Source: Eubacteriales bacterium (GTDB lineage: Bacteria; Bacillota_A; Clostridia; Christensenellales; Aristaeellaceae). Taken from it: 13,536 nucleotides of DNA. Position numbers and translations under genes: made by a program. Numbering within the stretch: the first letter of the stretch is position 1; every line of letters starts with the position of its first letter. The notes below the pieces were generated by a model. It saw nothing but the letters and a program-made list of their open reading frames with translations, searched no databases and had not been told where the DNA came from. The DNA lies in NCBI GenBank assembly GCA_029974855.1, contig JARKQO010000446.1, positions 1 to 13,536 of the forward strand, read 5' to 3'. Positions 1 through 8,456 of this stretch are shown in pieces.

Positions 1-1
1 G

Positions 2-1471
<1,470 letters not shown>

Positions 1472-1504
1472 GGACGAGAGAGGATCAATGGAGAAACGGG
1501 GGGT

Positions 1505-1527
1505 TCTCAGGGATTGCATCCCTGGGA
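1505..1527 (+). terminator. Hairpin after glpK, possible weak terminator
   Basis: Arms 1505-1514 and 1518-1527 pair over 10 bp (one G-U) around a 3-nt loop, 33 bases after the glpK stop. No clear T-run follows (the next bases are tcccgcctttctc), so an intrinsic terminator is uncertain. It lies just before the dispersed promoter repeat, consistent with a boundary between glpK and the exporter operon. Confidence 0.4.
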
Positions 1528-1531
1528 TCCC

Positions 1532-1633
1532 GCCTTTCTCATCTGTTTCTAAAGAAACTCTCACCCTCCCCTTAGCGCCTTTGAACCAATCCTTCTTTAT
1601 CGCCCTGAAAGGACTATGCTATCATTGGATTCG
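1532..1633 (+). repeat. Dispersed promoter-containing repeat, copy 1
   Basis: About 102 bp aligning to 9593-9693 with, by hand count, 16 mismatches and one 1-base gap (about 83% identity). Identical blocks include 13 bases at 1547-1559 (ttctaaagaaact), ccttagcgccttt, ccaatccttcttt, and the -10 region ending in attggattcg. The match ends directly after the -10 box. The repeat lies in the 216-bp gap between glpK and the ABC-2 exporter and ends 54 bases before that operon's start codon, nearly the same distance as in copy 2. Interpretation as a shared regulatory promoter module is inference. Confidence 0.85.
1596..1625 (+). promoter_or_regulatory. Candidate promoter of the ABC-2 exporter operon
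   Basis: Within repeat copy 1, TTTATC (1596-1601) and TATCAT (1620-1625) are 18 bases apart. The equivalent -10 in copy 2 is a perfect TATAAT, which supports this position. A start of transcription near 1632 would give a leader of about 56 nt with a purine-rich ribosome binding site before the ATG at 1688. An alternative pair is TTCTTT/TATGCT (1593-1598, 1615-1620). Confidence 0.5.
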
Positions 1634-1687
1634 CAGGGAAAGAATGGAAGAGGATTCAAGGGAAATCAGGGGGAGGGGAGCGGGAAG

Positions 1688-2596
1688 ATGATACTGGAAG
1701 TCAGCGGCCTGTATAAAAGCTATGGAAGCGTGGAAGCGGTCCGGGGCATCGATTTTTATGTGGAGAAGGGCAGCCTGTTCGCTTTTCTGGGGCCCAACGG
1801 GGCCGGGAAGTCCACCACCGTAGACGTGATCTGCACGTTTCTCGCGCCGGACAGGGGCAGCGTTACGGTGGACGGCCATGTGCTGGGAAAGGACGACGAT
1901 CAAATCCGAAGCAGCATAGGCGTGGTTTTCCAGGACCATCTGCTGGATGCCCTGCTCACCGTGCGGGAAAACCTGGAGCTGCGGAGCAGCTTCTATGGGC
2001 TGCGGGGCAAAAAGCTGAGGGAGGCCATAGCCTTTGCGGCGCGGGCGGTGGGCGCGGAGGATTTCATCGACCGGCCCTATGGCAAGCTTTCGGGCGGGCA
2101 GAAAAGGCGGGCGGACATTGCGCGGTCGCTGGTCAACACGCCCAAGCTTCTTTTTTTGGACGAACCCACCACCGGGCTGGACCCCCAGACCCGGAAAAGC
2201 GTGTGGGACACCGTTCGGAGGCTCCAGACGGAGCATGGCATGACGGTGTTTTTGACCACCCATTACATGGAGGAGGCCGCCAACGCCGATTATGTGGCCG
2301 TGATAGACGAGGGGCGGCTCACGGCCAAGGGGACCCCTGCCGAGCTGAGGGAGCGCTACAGCACGGACACGCTAAAAATGAGCGGGTTGCGCCAGGATGA
2401 GCTTTTGCGCATGCTGGACGATATGCCCGTGGCCTACAGCCTGCGGGGGGATCAGGTGCATGTGGCCATCAAGAATACCCTGGACGCGCTGCCCATACTC
2501 AAGCGCTGCGAGGACCATATCCATTGGTTCGAGGTGGTGGGGGGCAGCATGGACGACGCTTTTATCGCCATTACCGGAAAGGAGATACGGGAATGA
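1688..2596 (+). CDS. ABC-2 type exporter ATPase (DrrA/CcmA-like)
   Basis: Cytoplasmic ATP-binding subunit that should power an exporter with the permease encoded next. From the ATG at 1688 it has 302 residues, usual for DrrA-type proteins with a C-terminal extension. Visible motifs: Walker A GPNGAGKST (35-43), Q-loop VVFQDHLL (about 79-86), signature LSGGQ (134-138), Walker B LLFLDEP with catalytic Glu159, and switch His192 in TTHYMEEA. This start is preferred over the in-frame ATG at 1616, because 1616 lies inside the promoter repeat upstream of the predicted transcript start, the purine-rich ggggaggggagcgggaag lies right before 1688, and homology begins at MILEVSGLYKSYG. The substrate is not evident: daunorubicin-resistance-like exporters, Na+ exporters and lantibiotic immunity pumps all share this architecture. 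The gene overlaps the permease by ATGA. Confidence 0.92.
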   Translation: MILEVSGLYKSYGSVEAVRGIDFYVEKGSLFAFLGPNGAGKSTTVDVICTFLAPDRGSVTVDGHVLGKDDDQIRSSIGVVFQDHLLDALLTVRENLELRSSFYGLRGKKLREAIAFAARAVGAEDFIDRPYGKLSGGQKRRADIARSLVNTPKLLFLDEPTTGLDPQTRKSVWDTVRRLQTEHGMTVFLTTHYMEEAANADYVAVIDEGRLTAKGTPAELRERYSTDTLKMSGLRQDELLRMLDDMPVAYSLRGDQVHVAIKNTLDALPILKRCEDHIHWFEVVGGSMDDAFIAITGKEIRE

Positions 2597-3456
2597 TCGT
2601 GGCCAATCTTGTGAAACGGAACCTGAGGCTCTTTTTCAGGGATAAAATGTCGGTATTCTTTTCGCTGCTTTCCGTGTTCATCATCATTGGGCTGTATGTG
2701 CTGTTTTTAGGCGATATGATGACGGGCAACATGGGAGGGTTGGGCGGCAATGTGCGCTTTTTGAACGATGCCTGGATCATGGCGGGGCTGCTGGCCGTGA
2801 CCACGCTGACCACCACCTTGGGCGCCTTCGGCATCATGGTGGAGGATAGCAGCAAAAAGATCGCCAAGGATTTCAGCACCGCTCCCCTGAGGCGCTCCTC
2901 GCTGGTGCTGGGGTATATCCTCAGCGCCTTTGCCATAGGCATGATCATGAGCGCCCTGGCGCTTGTTCTTTCGCAAATTTATATCATAGCCTACGGCGGG
3001 CGGATGCTGGGGGCCGGCGCGCTGCTGAAGACGCTGGGGCTCATGGCGCTCTCGGTGCTGGCCAGCAGCTCCATGGCGTTTCTGTTGGTGTCCTTTTTCA
3101 AAAGCAATAACGCGTTTTCTACGGCCAGCACCATCGTGGGCACGCTGATCGGGTTTTTGACGGGGGTGTACATCCCGGTGGGGGTGCTGCCCGAGGCGGT
3201 GCAGTATGCCGTGAAGGTGTTCCCGGTGGCGCACAGCGGCCTGCTGTTTCGAAGGGTGTTCATGGAGGCTCCTTTACAGGAGGTTTTCGCCCACGCTCCC
3301 ACTGCGGCGCTCCAGGATTTTCGGCTGCAGATGGGGGTGGACTTCGCCTTCGGCGGCCATGTGGTGAGCTCCTGGGTGAGCATTTTGGTTCTGATCGGAA
3401 CGGCGGTCCTGTTCTTTGCGCTGGGAACGTACAATATCTCCCGTAAAAGCAAATAG
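2593..3456 (+). CDS. ABC-2 type transporter permease
   Basis: Membrane subunit of the exporter, 287 residues, starting MIVANLVKRNLRLFFRD. The ATG at 2593 overlaps the ATPase stop codon (ATGA), typical translational coupling. An upstream in-frame start at 2524 would overlap the ATPase deeply and is not favoured. Hydrophobicity suggests six membrane segments: one after the amphipathic N-terminal MSVFFSLLSVFIIIGLYVLFL, four central ones, and a last one near the C-terminus (SWVSILVLIGTAVLFFALG). The ABC-2 hallmark loop GFLTGVYIPVGVLPEAVQ followed by FPVAHSGLLFRRVF is present. A long extracytoplasmic loop precedes the last segment. It works as a half-permease pair with the ATPase. The substrate is unknown. 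No convincing terminator with a T-run follows the stop, only a GC-rich tract at 3457-3477. Confidence 0.9.
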   Translation: MIVANLVKRNLRLFFRDKMSVFFSLLSVFIIIGLYVLFLGDMMTGNMGGLGGNVRFLNDAWIMAGLLAVTTLTTTLGAFGIMVEDSSKKIAKDFSTAPLRRSSLVLGYILSAFAIGMIMSALALVLSQIYIIAYGGRMLGAGALLKTLGLMALSVLASSSMAFLLVSFFKSNNAFSTASTIVGTLIGFLTGVYIPVGVLPEAVQYAVKVFPVAHSGLLFRRVFMEAPLQEVFAHAPTAALQDFRLQMGVDFAFGGHVVSSWVSILVLIGTAVLFFALGTYNISRKSK

Positions 3457-3509
3457 CCCCGGGGGCCGGGTGGAGCCGTGACAATAACAGGGAGTCGTGC
3501 AAGAAGCGC

Positions 3510-3538
3510 TTGACAAAATTGCAATTTTGGGGTAGAAT
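3510..3538 (+). promoter_or_regulatory. Strong sigma-A-type promoter of the liv operon
   Basis: A perfect -35 TTGACA (3510-3515), a 17-base spacer and TAGAAT (3533-3538, five of six consensus) make a near-consensus housekeeping promoter. Transcription would start near 3545, giving an untranslated leader of about 83 nt before livJ. The spacer holds a long palindrome (separate entry), so the promoter is probably controlled by a repressor. Confidence 0.88.
3514..3529. promoter_or_regulatory. 16-bp perfect palindrome in the liv promoter spacer, likely operator
   Basis: CAAAATTGCAATTTTG reads identically on both strands and spans the last two bases of the -35 box and most of the spacer. A dimeric repressor bound here would block RNA polymerase. 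It does not match the CodY box (AATTTTCWGAAAATT) well although both are A/T-flanked, so the regulator is unidentified. Confidence 0.6.
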
Positions 3539-3627
3539 CGGGACCAATCAAGGGAGATTTTGAAGGAAGGTAACCGTTCTTCATCATCTTCCTTTCTTAA
3601 TTCCAGGAAGAAGCGGAGGGGAAGAAC

Positions 3628-4746
3628 ATGAAAAAAACAATTGCATGGTTGCTGGTACTGCTGTTTTGCCTACCCATGATGGCAAGCGCCGAGGACGTCA
3701 TCAAGATCGGCATCTTTGAGCCCATGACCGGAAGCTACGCCGGGGGCGGCGCAATGGAATGGGAGGGTTTTTCGCTGGCCAACGAGCTGTACCCCCAGGT
3801 GCTGGGACAGAAGGTGGAACTGATTATCGGCGACTCCAAATCCGATAAGGTGGAAGCCTCCAACGCGGCGGCCTCCTTGGTGAACTCGGGGGTCGTGGCC
3901 GTGCTGGGCAGCTATTCCTCCGGCCTGTCCATGTCCGGCGCGGACGTGTTTGCCGAGGCGGGCATCCCCGCTTTGACTCCCACCAGCACCAACCCCATGG
4001 TCACTTTGGGCAGCGACTGGTATGCCCGCATCTGCTTCATCGATCCCTTCCAGGGCACAATGCTGGCCCGCTACGCGGTGGAGCAGGGCTTCCACAAGAT
4101 CGCCGTGATCCAGGAGATCGAGAGCGAATACGCCGTGGGGCTGGTGAACTACTTTGAGGTAGAGCTCGCGCTACACGAGGGCTTTGACGTGGTCACCAAA
4201 GGCAATTTCGTCAACACGGACCAGGACTTCTCCACCTTGCTCACCGAGGCCCTCAGCAATGAGCCGGACGTGATCTTCGCCTCCGTGGGCTATGCCCCCA
4301 GCGCGGCGCTGATCATCAAGCAGGCCCGGGAGCTGGGCTTCGAGGGAGCGATCATCGGCGGCGACACCCTGGACGCCCCGGAGCTGTTTGAAATCGCGGG
4401 CGCATACGTCAAGGGCGTCATCTTCACCACCTTCTTCGACTCGGCCCAGCCCGCCACCGAAAAGACCGAGGAGTTCCTCACCGCCTACCGCGCCAAGTAT
4501 AACAAGGAGCCCGCCGCCACGGTCGCCATGTGCTATGACGGGTATTTGACCTTGCTCAACGCCATCGAGACCGCCGGCAGCACCGAACCGGCGGCCATCC
4601 GGGACGCGCTGTTTGCCACCAAGGACTTTGTGGGCGCGGCTGGCACCATCACCCTGAACGAGACCCATGACGCGGTGCGTCCTGTGGTGTTCAAGCAGAT
4701 GCAGGAGGACGGCGCCTCCGCCTTCCTGGCCATCATCGAGCCGTAA
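3628..4746 (+). CDS. livJ: Branched-chain amino acid-type ABC transporter substrate-binding protein
   Basis: Extracytoplasmic receptor of the Liv/HAAT importer, which captures an amino acid or related compound and delivers it to the permeases encoded downstream. It has 372 residues. It begins with a signal peptide (MKK, hydrophobic residues 5-17, likely cut after ASA near residue 22). The mature part is a type I periplasmic-binding fold (Peripla_BP_6/LivK): IKIGIFEPMTG at the first strand, the ligand-loop region GSYSSGLSMS, ALTPTSTNP, and the hinge and second lobe with IIGGDTLDAPEL. The only Cys in the signal (residue 14, context LLFC) does not fit a lipobox. The start is supported by GGAGGGG at 3615-3621. 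It is first in the operon behind a strong promoter and is separated from livH by a hairpin. Ligand (Leu/Ile/Val, other amino acids, urea or short-chain amides) cannot be told from sequence. Confidence 0.92.
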   Translation: MKKTIAWLLVLLFCLPMMASAEDVIKIGIFEPMTGSYAGGGAMEWEGFSLANELYPQVLGQKVELIIGDSKSDKVEASNAAASLVNSGVVAVLGSYSSGLSMSGADVFAEAGIPALTPTSTNPMVTLGSDWYARICFIDPFQGTMLARYAVEQGFHKIAVIQEIESEYAVGLVNYFEVELALHEGFDVVTKGNFVNTDQDFSTLLTEALSNEPDVIFASVGYAPSAALIIKQARELGFEGAIIGGDTLDAPELFEIAGAYVKGVIFTTFFDSAQPATEKTEEFLTAYRAKYNKEPAATVAMCYDGYLTLLNAIETAGSTEPAAIRDALFATKDFVGAAGTITLNETHDAVRPVVFKQMQEDGASAFLAIIEP

Positions 4747-4794
4747 GCGGCCGCGTTCCGCCTAGGCGCTCCATCTAATCTGATCTCGCGCGGA

Positions 4795-4852
4795 CGCCGC
4801 TCCGCAGGCAAGGAGGCATTCCTTGCCCCTTGCCTGCGGAGCGGTGGTTTTT
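4795..4852 (+). terminator. Hairpin plus T-run between livJ and livH (partial terminator/attenuator)
   Basis: Arms 4797-4813 and 4828-4844 form a perfect 17-bp GC-rich stem around a 14-nt loop, followed after tgg by five T (4848-4852), the form of an intrinsic terminator. Inside, GGCAAGG (4807-4813) can instead pair with CCTTGCC at 4821-4827, because CCTTGCC is present twice in tandem (4821-4834). Lying 50 bases after livJ and before livH in one operon, it likely reduces read-through and protects the livJ message from 3' decay, giving excess binding protein. Confidence 0.85.
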
Positions 4853-4875
4853 GCACATGATTCGGGAGGTTATCC

Positions 4876-5763
4876 ATGGCGACATTTCTCCAGCATCTCA
4901 CCAATGCCTTGAGCGTGGGAAGCCTGTACGCGCTCATCGCCATCGGCTACACCATGGTCTACGGCGTGCTGCGCCTGATCAACTTTGCCCATGGCGAGAT
5001 TTTCATGATGGGCATGTATTTTGCATTTTTCGGCATCTCCCTGTTTATGCTTCCCTGGTATGTCACATTCTTTCTTACCGTGGCGCTGACGGGGCTGCTG
5101 GGGATGGGGGCGGAGCGGCTGGCCTACCGGCCCCTGCGGTCCGCGCCGCGCATCTCCGTGCTGATCTCCGCCATCGGCGTAAGCTACTTTTTGCAGAACC
5201 TGGCCACCGTGGTCTTTGGCGGGCGGCCCATGACCTTTCCGCAGATCCCGCTGTTCACCAGCGTGATGCAGCTTGGCACCGTGCGGCTCCAGCGCCTGGC
5301 GCTGCTGGTGCCGGTGATTGCCGGGGGGCTGCTGGTGCTGCTGATGTTCCTGATCAAAAAAACCAAGACCGGCATGGCCATGCGGGCCGTGGCCCGGGAC
5401 TATGACGCCGCCTCCCTCATGGGCATCGATTTGAACAAAACCATCGCCATCACCTTTTTCATCGGCTCGGCGCTGGCTGGGGTGGGGGCCATCATGTGGG
5501 GCATGAAATATCCCCAGATCAGCCCCACGGTGGGGGCCATGCCCGGCATCAAGTGCTTCATCGCGGCGGTGCTGGGCGGTATCGGCAACACCGCCGGGGC
5601 GGTGCTGGGCGGGCTGCTGCTGGGGGCGGTGGAGATTTTGCTGGTGGCGGCCTGGCCGCAGCTTTCCGGCTACCGGGACGCCTTTGCCTTTGTGCTGCTG
5701 ATCGCGGTGCTGCTGTTCAAGCCCACCGGCCTGTTGGGCGAAAAAGCGACGGAAAAGGTGTGA
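4876..5763 (+). CDS. livH: Branched-chain amino acid-type ABC permease LivH
   Basis: First integral membrane subunit of the importer, 295 residues, the usual LivH length. The N-terminal family signature is clear: NALSVGSLYALIAIGYTMVYG followed by LRLINFAHGEIFMMG. The coupling-helix region MAMRAVARDYDAASLMGID, where it contacts the ATPases, lies near the middle, and the conserved IKCFIAAVLGGIGNTAGAVLGG stretch comes later. About eight membrane segments can be read from hydrophobicity. Start ATG 4876 has GGGAGG about eight bases upstream. livM starts four bases after the stop, so the two are surely cotranscribed. No frameshift or missing segment seen. Confidence 0.94.
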   Translation: MATFLQHLTNALSVGSLYALIAIGYTMVYGVLRLINFAHGEIFMMGMYFAFFGISLFMLPWYVTFFLTVALTGLLGMGAERLAYRPLRSAPRISVLISAIGVSYFLQNLATVVFGGRPMTFPQIPLFTSVMQLGTVRLQRLALLVPVIAGGLLVLLMFLIKKTKTGMAMRAVARDYDAASLMGIDLNKTIAITFFIGSALAGVGAIMWGMKYPQISPTVGAMPGIKCFIAAVLGGIGNTAGAVLGGLLLGAVEILLVAAWPQLSGYRDAFAFVLLIAVLLFKPTGLLGEKATEKV

Positions 5764-5766
5764 AGC

Positions 5767-6834
5767 ATGAAGCAGAAAAAGATTGTATCCCTGGGCCTGA
5801 CCCTACTGCTGTGCGGGCTCCTGGCCGCCGGGCTCCTGGCCCTGGAGGGGGGCGGCAACAACTATGTGCTGCGCATCGTGCGCCTTTGCGCCATCAACAT
5901 CGTACTGGCGCTGTCCATGAACCTCATCAACGGCTTTACGGGCCTGTTTTCCCTGGGCCAGGCGGGATTTATGGCCATCGGGGCCTATACCACCGCGCTG
6001 CTGACCATCCCGGTGGCCAAAAAGCAGATGATCTTCATGATCGCCCCGCTGATTCCCCCCCTGGACACTTTGATTTTGCCCTTTGGCGTCACCCTGGTGA
6101 TCGGCGGGCTGATCGCGGCGGGCCTGGCCTTTTTGGTGGGGCTTCCCTGCCTGCGCCTGCGGGGCGACTACCTGGCCATCGCCACCTTGGGCTTTTCGGA
6201 AATCATCCGGGTGCTGATCACCAACGCCCAGAACCTGACCAACGGGGCCCAGGGCCTCAAGGGCGTCCCTGGAAACGCCACCATATGGTGGTGTTACGGC
6301 GTGGCGGCTTTGATGCTGCTGCTGATGGGGTTGTTCGTTTCCTCCAGCTATGGGCGGGCCCTGAAGGCCGTGCGGGAGGACGAGATCGCCGCCGAGGCCA
6401 TGGGCATTTCGCTGTTTAAGCACAAGATGCTGGCCTTCATGCTCAGCGCCTTCATCGCGGGGGTGGGGGGCGGCCTGCTGGCGGCCTACAACGGCACCAT
6501 CGGCCCGGACATGTTCCGGGTGACCCAGACCTACAACGTGCTGATGATCGTGGTGATGGGCGGCATGGGCTCCATCACCGGCTCGGTGCTGGCGGCCTTT
6601 TTGGTCACCGTGGGGCAGGAATGGCTGCGGGTGCTGGACGGCCCCATCAACCTGGGATTTTTCCAAACCTCGGGCATCGCGGGGATGCGGATGGTAGTGT
6701 TTTCCGGGTTATTGCTGGTGGTGATCCTCTTCTTCCGCAACGGATTGATGGGCACCCGGGAGTTTAGCTGGCCCGGCATCCTGCGGCTGCTGCGGAGCCC
6801 CTTGGGCCAGGGAAAGAGGGTGACGAAGCCATGA
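5767..6834 (+). CDS. livM: Branched-chain amino acid-type ABC permease LivM
   Basis: Second membrane subunit, 355 residues, within the LivM range. It pairs with LivH to form the transmembrane channel. Signatures: NIVLALSMNLINGFTGLFSLG then QAGFMAIGAY, LRGDYLAIATLGFSEIIRVL, the ATPase-contacting loop GRALKAVREDEIAAEAMGI, and MIVVMGGMGSITGSVLAAF. There is a loop of about 25 residues (KKQMIFMIAPLIPP region) between early membrane segments and a basic C-terminal tail. The start at 5767 follows the livH stop by three bases with only a weak upstream purine stretch, suggesting coupled translation. The last four bases overlap livG (ATGA). Confidence 0.94.
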   Translation: MKQKKIVSLGLTLLLCGLLAAGLLALEGGGNNYVLRIVRLCAINIVLALSMNLINGFTGLFSLGQAGFMAIGAYTTALLTIPVAKKQMIFMIAPLIPPLDTLILPFGVTLVIGGLIAAGLAFLVGLPCLRLRGDYLAIATLGFSEIIRVLITNAQNLTNGAQGLKGVPGNATIWWCYGVAALMLLLMGLFVSSSYGRALKAVREDEIAAEAMGISLFKHKMLAFMLSAFIAGVGGGLLAAYNGTIGPDMFRVTQTYNVLMIVVMGGMGSITGSVLAAFLVTVGQEWLRVLDGPINLGFFQTSGIAGMRMVVFSGLLLVVILFFRNGLMGTREFSWPGILRLLRSPLGQGKRVTKP

Positions 6835-7610
6835 GGCAGAAGGTTTTGGAAATCAATCATGCCACCATGCAGTTCGGCGGCCTGGTGGCGGTGAACGACC
6901 TTTCCATGTACATTGACACCCAGGAGATCGTGGCCCTGATCGGGCCCAACGGCGCGGGCAAGACCACGGCCTTCAACATGGTCACCGGGGTCTACCGGCC
7001 CACGGCGGGCTTCATCTTTCTGAACAAGCGTGACATTACCGGCATGCGGCCCGATCAGATCACCCAGCTGGGCATTGCCCGCACGTTTCAGAACATCCGG
7101 CTGTTCCGCGCCCTGAGCGTCATGGAAAACGTGCTGATCGCCAGGCATTTGCGGCTGAAATCCTCCTGGACCGGCGCGATGCTGCGCATGCCCCTCTACC
7201 GGCGGGAGGAGAAGCTGATGCGGGAGCATGCCCAGGAGCTTCTTCAGTACATGGGGCTTTGGGAGGTCCGGGGCGAGAAGGCCGCCTCCCTTCCCTACGG
7301 CATGCAGCGCAAGCTGGAAATGGCCCGGGCCCTGGCTACGGAGCCCGCGCTGCTTTTGCTGGACGAGCCCGCCGCGGGGATGAACCCGGCGGAGTCCGAG
7401 GAGCTGACCACGCTCATCGGCGGCATCCGCAAGACCTTTAAGCTGACGATCCTTCTGATCGAGCATCACATGGACCTGGTGATGGATATTTCCGACCGCA
7501 TCTATGTGCTGGATTACGGCAACCTGATCGCCCAGGGCAGCCCGGCGGAGATTCAGAGCAACGAGCTGGTGATTCAGGCTTATTTGGGGGTGCAGGAAGA
7601 TGAAGCTTGA
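6831..7610 (+). CDS. livG: Branched-chain amino acid-type ABC ATPase LivG
   Basis: First cytoplasmic ATPase of the importer, 259 residues. Walker A GPNGAGKTT (38-46), TFQNIRLFRALSVMENV as the LivG Q-loop region (85-101), Walker B LLLLDEP with Glu179, the LivG-specific D-loop AAGMNP, and switch His212 in LLIEHHMD. The signature is LPYGM (154-158), where the family usually has LSYGQ or LPYGQ, so Met replaces the Gln; the following RKLEMARAL is normal. The start ATG overlaps the livM stop by four bases, and the end overlaps livF by eleven. It forms a heterodimer with LivF. No sign of degradation. Confidence 0.95.
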   Translation: MRQKVLEINHATMQFGGLVAVNDLSMYIDTQEIVALIGPNGAGKTTAFNMVTGVYRPTAGFIFLNKRDITGMRPDQITQLGIARTFQNIRLFRALSVMENVLIARHLRLKSSWTGAMLRMPLYRREEKLMREHAQELLQYMGLWEVRGEKAASLPYGMQRKLEMARALATEPALLLLDEPAAGMNPAESEELTTLIGGIRKTFKLTILLIEHHMDLVMDISDRIYVLDYGNLIAQGSPAEIQSNELVIQAYLGVQEDEA

Positions 7611-8334
7611 GATACGGAACCTGAAGGTGTCCTACGGGGGCATCCGGGCGCTCAAGGGCATTTCCCTGTCCGTGCCCCAGGGGCAGATCATCACCCTCAT
7701 CGGAGCCAACGGCGCGGGCAAGTCCACCACGCTGCGCACCATTTCCGGTCTGCAAAAGGCGGACGAAGGGGAGATTCTCTTCGGGGACGAGAACCTGCTG
7801 GGGCTGCCTCCCAAGGAAATCGTCAAGCGGGGCATCGTGATGGTGCCCGAAGGCCGCCGGGTGTTCCCGGATATGACGGTGAGCGAGAATTTGCGCATCG
7901 GGGCGTTCCTGCGCAAGGACAAGGAAGCCATGGCCGAGGACCGCCGCTATGTATACTCCCTTTTTCCCCGCCTGGAGGAACGGGCCTGGCAGCTGGCGGG
8001 GACCCTTTCCGGCGGCGAGCAGCAGATGCTGTCCGTGGGCCGCGCCCTCATGAGCCGCCCCAAGGTGCTCATCATGGACGAACCCTCCCTGGGGTTGGCG
8101 CCCTTGGTGGTACGGGACATCTTCTCCATCATCCGCAAGCTGAACGCGGACGGGATCACGGTGCTGCTGATCGAGCAGAATGCCAACGCCGCTTTGCGCA
8201 TCGCGGATTACGGCTATGTGCTGGAGACCGGAACCATCAACATGGCAGGCACAGGCAAAGAGCTGCTGGACAACGCCGCCGTGCGGGAGGCGTACCTGGG
8301 CAAAAGCAAGCGGCGCGCCCCGGCGGAGGCTTGA
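7600..8334 (+). CDS. livF: Branched-chain amino acid-type ABC ATPase LivF
   Basis: Second cytoplasmic ATPase, 244 residues, slightly longer than the usual 233-240 because of a basic KSKRRAPAEA tail. Walker A GANGAGKST (35-43), the LivF hallmark MVPEGRRVFPDMTVSENL (81-98), signature LSGGE (136-140), Walker B VLIMDEP with Glu161, and GLAPLVV. The switch position is Gln193 (LLIEQNA), which is normal for LivF. It begins within the last codons of livG, with an AGGAAG sequence (7593-7598) directly upstream as a close-spaced ribosome binding site. It is the last gene of the liv operon, followed by a long hairpin. Confidence 0.95.
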   Translation: MKLEIRNLKVSYGGIRALKGISLSVPQGQIITLIGANGAGKSTTLRTISGLQKADEGEILFGDENLLGLPPKEIVKRGIVMVPEGRRVFPDMTVSENLRIGAFLRKDKEAMAEDRRYVYSLFPRLEERAWQLAGTLSGGEQQMLSVGRALMSRPKVLIMDEPSLGLAPLVVRDIFSIIRKLNADGITVLLIEQNANAALRIADYGYVLETGTINMAGTGKELLDNAAVREAYLGKSKRRAPAEA

Positions 8335-8373
8335 CCCGGGGAAGGGGACAGCGGAATAGGGGAACCGGTGAAC

Positions 8374-8419
8374 GGGATGCGGCCCAGAGCGGAGGAAAAA
8401 GCGCTCTGGGCCGCATCCT
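8374..8419. terminator. Long GC-rich hairpin closing the liv operon
   Basis: Arms 8375-8390 and 8403-8418 are perfectly complementary over 16 bp, extendable by a G-C at 8391/8402 and a G-U at 8374/8419, with a 10-nt A-rich loop. Only TTT follows on the plus strand and no T-run on the minus strand. It lies between the convergent livF and HAD genes and could stop or stabilise transcripts from both sides. Confidence 0.65.
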
Positions 8420-8456
8420 TTGGGGAAAGACTAGCTGTCAAAAGTTTAGGGGGAAA

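Noticed and set aside
1616..1687. Longer N-terminus for the ABC ATPase from ATG 1616
   Set aside because: The ATG is inside the -10 region of the promoter repeat, upstream of the predicted transcript start; homology and the binding site point to 1688.
1488..1691. 67-codon frame between glpK and the ABC ATPase
   Set aside because: It runs through the hairpin and the promoter repeat, with no protein-like composition.
3560..3631. Possible 23-codon leader peptide starting with TTG and ending in TGA overlapping the livJ start
   Set aside because: The AGGGAG site is only three bases before the TTG, the peptide has no run of branched-chain codons, and no alternative terminator is visible in the leader.
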